In this document: positions 8,321 through 11,769 of the stretch, in pieces
How positions within the stretch are numbered: the first letter of the stretch is position 1
Layout: each line of letters begins with the position of its first letter
Assembly: GCA_002306745.1 (NCBI GenBank)
Contig: DBSW01000128.1
Span: forward strand, 1-11,769
DNA: 11,769 nt
From: Dehalococcoidia bacterium UBA1332
GTDB lineage: Bacteria; Chloroflexota; Dehalococcoidia; Lucifugimonadales; Lucifugimonadaceae
Reading direction: 5' to 3'
Translations under genes and position numbers: made by a program
Notes under the pieces: generated by a model
Told to the model about the DNA's origin: nothing
Database searches by the model: none
What the model saw: the letters and a program-made list of their open reading frames with translations, nothing else

Positions 8321-9685
8321 TTACACATGTCTGTATCTAGACAATTCGTAATCTGTGACGGTGTTGTTAAATTCCTGCCACTCAAGCCGTTTGTTTTCTA
8401 GAAAGGTGTTTACTAAAGTTGTGCCAAGAGCTTTTTCTAGAAGCTCGCTATTTTCTGCAAGTCTAATCGCCTCGTCGAGGGTGCGAGGCAGACGAGTGAC
8501 ACCTTTATCATTCAATTCAATATCGGACATTGTGAATACGTCTTCGTCTAGAGGATCTGTTAGTGGCAATTTGTTTTCTATGCCAGACAAACCTGCTGCA
8601 AGCAAAACCGAAAATAGTAAGTAAGGATTAGCTGCCGGGTCAGGTGCTCTGTATTCCACTCTGACGCTTTCTTCGCGTCCGGGGCGGTAACTAGGCACAC
8701 GGATTAGGTTGCCGAAATTTCCGGTTGTCCAAGATGCGTATATAGGTGCTTCTAGACCGGGTAATAAACGTTTGTATGAGTTTATCCATTGATTTGTTAC
8801 CACGCATATTTCTGTCGCGTGGCGCATCAGGCCAGCTATGAAATGTCGCCCAATTTTCGAAAGATTCAATTTGTCCGATGCGTCAAAAAATGCATTTTTG
8901 TCACCTTGGAAAAGCGACATGTGTGTGTGCATTCCAGATCCATGACGATCTCCATATGGTCTCGGCATGAAACTCGCATGCATCCCTGCTGGCGCGGCTA
9001 ATTCTTTTGCTATTACCTTAAAAGTTACGATCGAATCCGCCATAGTTAATGCGTTAGTGTGCCGCAGATCGATCTCATGCTGCCCGACCCCAACTTCGTG
9101 GTGACTGTGCTTGACCGGTATTCCCATCTTTTCGAGTGTTAAAACCGTATCTCTGCGTAAATTTGACCCCTTTCCATCCACTGATGATTGATCAAAATAT
9201 TCACTACGATTGTCATCGATTTTCTGATCTTGGATATTAGTGTCATAGTAATACTCAATTTCAGGAGCTACATAGAAACTGAATCCCATATCTGCAGCGT
9301 GTAATAAATTACGACGTAGAACCTGACGCCCATCTGCTGGTGAAGCGGTTCCTGTCGGGGTTTCAATATTACAAAACATACGGGCTACAGCGTCTGTGCT
9401 AGGTCGCCAAGGTAATACTTGGAAAGTCGATGGGTCGGGCATAGCTATCATGTCCGATTCGTTTGCTCGTGTCAGACCATCAATTGACGCGCCGTCGAAA
9501 CTTGCTCCATTCCTTAAAACTTCTTCGAGTTCATCGACCGTTATAGCGAAGCCTTTTAACGTTCCAAGAATGTCAGTAAACCACAGTCTGATGAATTTGA
9601 CGTCGTACTCGCGAGCAGACATCAAGACGTACTTGATTGCTTCTTCCTCGGGGATTTTATTTTTGTTTTCTGTAGTTTGATTCAT
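8321..9685 (-). CDS. glnA: Glutamine synthetase, type I (GSI-alpha-like)
   Basis: This 454-residue protein belongs to the type I glutamine synthetases, dodecamers that join ammonium to glutamate using ATP. The N-terminal beta-grasp domain has F-D-G-A-S-I (63-68) with R73 nearby, the arginine position used in glutamine feedback control in GSI-alpha enzymes. Expected metal ligands are all present: E142 and E144 (P-E-I-E-Y-Y-Y), E197 and E204 (H-H-E-V-G-V-G-Q-H-E-I), H253 and E344. The flap glutamate is E312 (G-L-E-A-P). The adenylylation tyrosine loop of GSI-beta is absent (T-R-L-P instead), and the short C-terminus also fits GSI-alpha. Two segments are unusual: P-R-P-Y-G-D-R-H-G-S-G (241-251; normally Lys and Asn where R242 and H248 stand) and T-T-G-N-F-G-N (320-326; normally an Arg-rich A-R-x-N-R-S). 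Its place ahead of gltBD argues for true glutamine synthesis, but a related gamma-glutamyl ligase is possible. Confidence 0.9.
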   Translation of the reverse strand: MNQTTENKNKIPEEEAIKYVLMSAREYDVKFIRLWFTDILGTLKGFAITVDELEEVLRNGASFDGASIDGLTRANESDMIAMPDPSTFQVLPWRPSTDAVARMFCNIETPTGTASPADGRQVLRRNLLHAADMGFSFYVAPEIEYYYDTNIQDQKIDDNRSEYFDQSSVDGKGSNLRRDTVLTLEKMGIPVKHSHHEVGVGQHEIDLRHTNALTMADSIVTFKVIAKELAAPAGMHASFMPRPYGDRHGSGMHTHMSLFQGDKNAFFDASDKLNLSKIGRHFIAGLMRHATEICVVTNQWINSYKRLLPGLEAPIYASWTTGNFGNLIRVPSYRPGREESVRVEYRAPDPAANPYLLFSVLLAAGLSGIENKLPLTDPLDEDVFTMSDIELNDKGVTRLPRTLDEAIRLAENSELLEKALGTTLVNTFLENKRLEWQEFNNTVTDYELSRYRHV

Positions 9686-9739
9686 TGGTAAATTATGCGG
9701 TCACCGGGAGCAATTTATAACCCTGATACTAACCGTTTA

Positions 9740-9751
9740 TTTGGGACCAAA
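9740..9751. repeat. Inverted repeat at the predicted glnA start site
   Basis: TTTGG-GA-CCAAA has perfect 5-base arms around 2 bases. It lies 55-66 bases upstream of the glnA ATG and just downstream of the predicted -10 element (9757-9762), so it would cover the transcription start. That is a typical repressor-operator position. The regulator encoded next door is the natural candidate ligand, but I cannot match the site to a known GlnR box. Confidence 0.35.
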
Positions 9752-9756
9752 GTTTG

Positions 9757-9785
9757 AGTATTTAGAAATGTGTATGTGTTGTCAA
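9757..9785 (-). promoter_or_regulatory. Predicted glnA operon promoter
   Basis: On the minus strand a perfect -35 element TTGACA (9785-9780) is followed after 17 bases by AATACT (9762-9757), a 4-of-6 match to the -10 consensus. Transcription would start near 9750, giving a leader of about 65 bases. This is the best sigma-70-type promoter in the 208-base gap between the regulator and glnA. A second -10-like TATAAA lies closer to glnA but has no matching -35. Confidence 0.5.
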
Positions 9786-9893
9786 TTAAGTCTAGTGCGC
9801 TTTGATATGTCTAAATATTCACAACTTGACCATTCTTGCCGTCTATTGATCGGATTTTTGTTCTTTTAGTTTTTTATGAATTAATGAATAGAT

Positions 9894-10571
9894 TTATTTC
9901 CGCGCTCCTGGGGATCGGAATCGATAGCCAACGTTCCACTGAGTTGCGATGAAATTGTTCGAAACATCATCAATTTTGCTTCGTAGCCGTCTAACATGAA
10001 CATCTACTGTTCTAGTACCGCCGAAATAGTCATATTCCCATACACTGCGCAGTAATGATTCTCGGCTAAAGACTCGGTCTGGATGGGAAGCTAAAAACTT
10101 CAGAAGTTCATATTCCTTGTAAGTCAGGTCGACCTTACGCCCTGCTAGCGTTACCTCGTATCTGTCACAGTCAATTATCAGACTGCCGTGGGCGATGATA
10201 TTAGTCTTTTTTGTAAACGTGTTTGTAGACATCGCTATGTTTAGTCGGAGTGCTATTTCTTCTGCGCTGCACGGAGGAAAACACACTTCAATATCTTCTT
10301 GCGTTGCATTTATGCCATCAATATCTATCGATGACATTACTACAACTACTGGAACATTCGCTTCTGATGCTGCGTCTACGATGGCCGACGGGTTCGTTAA
10401 TCCGGTACCGGCACTCCAAATGATCGCACCGCTAAAATTTAGTGCGAGGTCTTTTTTAGAGATACCGCTTGTACATTTTGATAATGTTCCTAAGTTACCG
10501 AGCGCGATTAGTTCTGCCTCAAGGCGTGCTGACTCTGTGTCTCCGAACCCAAACAGGGCGATAGAACTCAC
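9894..10571 (-). CDS. OmpR-family winged-helix regulator, GlnR-like
   Basis: The 225-residue protein has the two-domain layout of a response regulator. Residues 1-118 are a degenerate receiver domain: where the phospho-acceptor aspartate should end the third strand the sequence reads G-A-I-I-W-S-A-G, with no aspartate. Residues about 125-220 are an OmpR-type winged helix with L-T-Y-K-E-Y-E-L-L-K-F-L, recognition-helix region G-T-R-T-V-D-V-H-V-R-R-L-R (185-197) and wing W-N-V-G-Y-R-F. This domain closely resembles actinobacterial GlnR, an orphan regulator of nitrogen genes that also works without normal phosphorylation. It lies just upstream of glnA in the same direction, 208 bases away, and no sensor kinase gene is adjacent. 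The start is GTG at 10571. A five-codon reading frame (M-S-E-I-stop) ends on this GTG, and no strong ribosome site is visible. The nitrogen role is inferred from likeness and position. Confidence 0.85.
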   Translation of the reverse strand: MSSIALFGFGDTESARLEAELIALGNLGTLSKCTSGISKKDLALNFSGAIIWSAGTGLTNPSAIVDAASEANVPVVVVMSSIDIDGINATQEDIEVCFPPCSAEEIALRLNIAMSTNTFTKKTNIIAHGSLIIDCDRYEVTLAGRKVDLTYKEYELLKFLASHPDRVFSRESLLRSVWEYDYFGGTRTVDVHVRRLRSKIDDVSNNFIATQWNVGYRFRSPGARK

Positions 10572-10719
10572 TAAATCTCACTCATGTTTAGTAAATACCA
10601 AGCGGTTTTTTACCCGATCACCGCCGTGTAGTTACTTGATTAATGGTTCATCTGGTTACCACAATCACAATATCCACACACTCGACAACACCTACATTTA
10701 CAGGGTTGCTCGCCGCTAT

Positions 10720-10736
10720 GTTTCGTGCGGTGAAAC
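10720..10736. repeat. Inverted repeat GTTTC-N7-GAAAC
   Basis: GTTTC (10720-10724) and GAAAC (10732-10736) are perfect 5-base arms around 7 bases. The centre lies 43 bases, about four helical turns, from the centre of the longer repeat at 10762-10780, and both share TTTC and TGAAA halves. They may be two sites for one protein, although their spacings differ by 2 bases. Confidence 0.3.
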
Positions 10737-10741
10737 GGTTT

Positions 10742-10770
10742 AGAATATTCGTTTGTGGCGAATTTCACAA
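10742..10770 (-). promoter_or_regulatory. Weak candidate promoter for the GlnR-like regulator
   Basis: On the minus strand TTGTGA (10770-10765) and TATTCT (10747-10742) are each 4-of-6 matches to the -35 and -10 consensus, 17 bases apart. The -35 element falls inside the inverted repeat at 10762-10780, which would suit autoregulation. The leader would be about 165 bases. Support is thin. Confidence 0.25.
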
Positions 10771-10780
10771 GCTGTGAAAT
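10762..10780. repeat. Perfect 8+8 inverted repeat, operator-like
   Basis: ATTTCACA-AGC-TGTGAAAT has 8-base arms that match perfectly around 3 bases. It sits midway between two divergent genes, about 50 bases upstream of the rpsL -35 element and over the possible -35 of the regulator gene. It has the form of a dimer-binding operator. It does not fit the GTNAC-N6-GAAAC GlnR consensus of Streptomyces. Confidence 0.55.
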
Positions 10781-10828
10781 GTTTAGTCAGCTACTGTAAC
10801 AAAAAACGTCAGAAGTACTAAAATCGCG

Positions 10829-10858
10829 TTGACTTTGGTATTTCTACGTTCGTATACT
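10829..10858 (+). promoter_or_regulatory. Predicted rpsL operon promoter
   Basis: TTGACT (10829-10834) and TATACT (10853-10858) each match the sigma-70 consensus at 5 of 6 bases and are 18 bases apart. This is the strongest promoter in the window, as expected for ribosomal protein genes. Transcription should begin near 10865, leaving a leader of about 60 bases before rpsL. Confidence 0.7.
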
Positions 10859-10868
10859 TACTCTTCGT

Positions 10869-10902
10869 GACCTGATCGATGTCGGTCAGGTTCTTCTTTT
10901 TT
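10869..10902 (+). terminator. Terminator-like hairpin in the rpsL leader (possible attenuator)
   Basis: GACCTGATCG (10869-10878) pairs with CGGTCAGGTT (10883-10892) over an ATGT loop: a 10-base-pair stem with two G-U pairs. It is followed by a U-rich run (TCTTCTTTTTTT) and, 4 bases on, a second run of T (10908-10914). This has the form of an intrinsic terminator, yet it points towards rpsL and starts only a few bases after the predicted transcription start. No gene on this strand lies upstream within the window that it could serve. It may be an attenuator, or a 5' hairpin that stabilises the mRNA. Confidence 0.55.
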
Positions 10903-10926
10903 TGCGATTTTTTTCTGGATTATAAG

Positions 10927-11340
10927 TTGCCTACGATTAATCAATTGGTGCGTATGCCGCGGAAGCAAAAGCGCCGAAAACCGAATACACCGGCTCTACG
11001 TGTGGCGTTTAATTCATTTTCCAGCCAGCAGGTCGAGTTGAAAAAAGGTAGCCCTCAGAAAAGAGGTGTCTGCCTGCAGGTTCGAACCGTGACTCCTAAG
11101 AAACCAAATTCCGCACTCAGGAAAGTTGCTCGTGTCCGATTGAGTAATGGCATGGAAGTCACGGCTTATATTCCAGGCGAGGGGCATAACCTTCAAGAAC
11201 ACTCCGTCGTTCTTATAAGAGGGGGCAAGGTTCCGGATTTACCGGGAGTTAGGTACCACGTTGTTCGTGGCACGCTTGATACCTCTGGTGTAGAAGACAG
11301 GAAGCGTGGTCGTAGTAAATACGGAACCACGAAAAACTAG
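10927..11340 (+). CDS. rpsL: 30S ribosomal protein S12
   Basis: S12 lies at the decoding centre of the small ribosomal subunit and affects reading accuracy. The TTG at 10927 is taken as start because the protein then opens L/M-P-T-I-N-Q-L-V-R, the family's normal start. The in-frame ATG at 10879 would lie in the leader hairpin and add a Phe-rich segment foreign to S12. The ribosome site is weak (CTGGA about 9 bases upstream). The protein has 137 residues, longer than the roughly 124 of E. coli because of an extra segment at about 25-41 between P-A-L and S-P-Q-K-R-G-V-C. The core is conserved: T-P-K-K-P-N-S-A-L-R-K (56-66), G-E-G-H-N-L-Q-E-H-S (84-93) and D-L-P-G-V-R-Y-H. D104 is the aspartate that RimO methylthiolates in some bacteria. 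The residue before it is proline (P103), where E. coli has lysine. Confidence 0.97.
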   Translation: MPTINQLVRMPRKQKRRKPNTPALRVAFNSFSSQQVELKKGSPQKRGVCLQVRTVTPKKPNSALRKVARVRLSNGMEVTAYIPGEGHNLQEHSVVLIRGGKVPDLPGVRYHVVRGTLDTSGVEDRKRGRSKYGTTKN

Positions 11341-11438
11341 TAGCTAATGTCTTGTCAATACAGTTGTCTGTTTGGTCTCAACCGGGCTTCTAACCGATAA
11401 GAGCATATCTGAATATATAGGAAACTGAAGGTAGATAA

Positions 11439-11769
11439 ATGGCACGTAGACGCCGCGCTCAACGTAGGCAAATAGCTCCAGACCCGCTTTATGGGTCTAT
11501 TGAGCTTACGCGTTTTATTAATCGCCTGATGATTGGTGGTAAAAAGTCGGTTGCCCAAAGAGCCATGTATGAAGCCCTCGAAAAACTTGAAAAAGAGACC
11601 GATAGACCAGGGCTTGAAGTTTTTGAGCAGGCAGTCAGAAATGCAATGCCAGCGCTAGAAGTAAAACCTCGCCGAGTTGGAGGTGCTACTTATCAGGTTC
11701 CTATGGAAGTTAGACCTAAAAGAGCACAAACATTAGCGATGAAGTGGATAGTAGATTCAGCAAGTAAAA
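11439..11769 (+). CDS. rpsG: 30S ribosomal protein S7, partial (cut by right edge)
   Basis: The first 110 residues of S7 are present, about two thirds of the protein. S7 binds the 3' domain of 16S rRNA and starts assembly of the head of the small subunit. Recognisable parts are the basic start M-A-R-R-R-R-A, then D-P-L-Y-G-S, F-I-N-R-L-M, G-G-K-K-S-V-A-Q, V-R-N-A-M-P-A-L-E-V-K-P-R-R-V-G-G-A-T-Y-Q-V-P and R-P-K-R-A-Q-T-L-A-M-K-W. The start is fixed by an in-frame TAA directly before the ATG, and AAGG seven bases upstream serves as ribosome site. It follows rpsL after 98 bases, the usual S12-S7 order of the str operon, and fusA or tuf would be expected beyond the edge. Confidence 0.97.
   Translation, partial: MARRRRAQRRQIAPDPLYGSIELTRFINRLMIGGKKSVAQRAMYEALEKLEKETDRPGLEVFEQAVRNAMPALEVKPRRVGGATYQVPMEVRPKRAQTLAMKWIVDSASK

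Larger units (their letters stand above)
10572..10926. other. Divergent control region between regulator and rpsL
   Basis: These 355 bases hold no convincing gene. From left to right they contain the tiny M-S-E-I frame against the regulator start, a possible leader hairpin for the regulator (GCGGT at 10602-10606 with ACCGC at 10620-10624), two inverted repeats (10720-10736 and 10762-10780), a weak minus-strand promoter, a strong plus-strand promoter (10829-10858) and a terminator-like hairpin (10869-10902). A frame open through the left half on the plus strand is antisense to the regulator and shows no protein-like features. Confidence 0.6.

Noticed and set aside
8789..9001. Cys/His-rich plus-strand frame opposite glnA, possible small metal-binding protein
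   Set aside because: It lies wholly within glnA on the other strand, and the Cys/His content comes from reverse reading of conserved glnA codons.
9830..9893. Terminator after the GlnR-like gene
   Set aside because: The stretch is AT-rich with direct repeats (ATGAATTAATGAAT) but no stem followed by a T-run on the minus strand.
10195..10743. A 182-codon plus-strand frame antisense to the regulator
   Set aside because: It is the mirror of a clear GlnR-like gene, its composition is what reverse reading of that gene would give, and it shows no domain or ribosome site.
10762..10810. Actinobacterial GlnR box (GTNAC-N6-GAAAC) near rpsL
   Set aside because: A GTAAC occurs near 10796 but is followed after six bases by CGTCA, not GAAAC, so the match fails.
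10879..10926. N-terminal extension of S12 from the ATG at 10879
   Set aside because: It adds a Phe-rich segment unlike any S12, its ATG lies in the loop region of the leader hairpin, and the family start M-P-T-I-N-Q-L fits the TTG at 10927.

Overview
The window is bacterial chromosome, AT-leaning by eye and densely coded, with standard codons and GTG and TTG starts alongside ATG. It holds conserved housekeeping genes and no sign of phage, transposon, CRISPR array, tRNA or rRNA. Lineage can only be inferred. The S12 protein carries an extra segment after P-A-L and before S-P-Q-K-R-G-V-C, of a kind I associate with Chloroflexota and Firmicutes. The regulator beside glnA resembles the OmpR-type GlnR of Actinomycetota in its DNA-binding domain. 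A low-GC Chloroflexota (SAR202/Dehalococcoidia-like) or a low-GC actinobacterium are the two readings I favour, the first slightly more.

Layout. On the minus strand, read from high to low coordinates, there is a GlnR-like winged-helix regulator (10571-9894), then a 208-base promoter region, then a tight block: glnA (9685-8321), gltB (8273-3618), gltD (3625-2138) and nadE (2101-308). Gaps are 47, -8 and 36 bases, so this is very probably one transcript. After a 173-base gap containing a possible terminator and several palindromes comes the start of a lipoprotein gene, cut by the left edge (134-1). On the plus strand, diverging from the regulator across a 355-base region, are rpsL (10927-11340) and the 5' part of rpsG (11439 to the right edge), the beginning of a str-type ribosomal operon.

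How the genes work together. Glutamine synthetase fixes ammonium into glutamine. The two-subunit glutamate synthase (GltB/GltD) moves the amide to 2-oxoglutarate using NADPH. NadE uses glutamine as amide donor in the last step of NAD synthesis. The operon therefore couples nitrogen assimilation to a glutamine-consuming cofactor step, and the adjacent regulator, which lacks a visible phospho-acceptor aspartate, is the obvious candidate controller.

Points for a second look: a strong promoter followed almost at once by a terminator-like hairpin and U-tract ahead of rpsL; a perfect 8+8 inverted repeat in the regulator/rpsL divergent region; a glutamine synthetase with non-consensus residues in two or three active-site signature segments; an S12 with an insertion and proline in place of the lysine next to the conserved aspartate; and a cluster of palindromes upstream of the lipoprotein gene.
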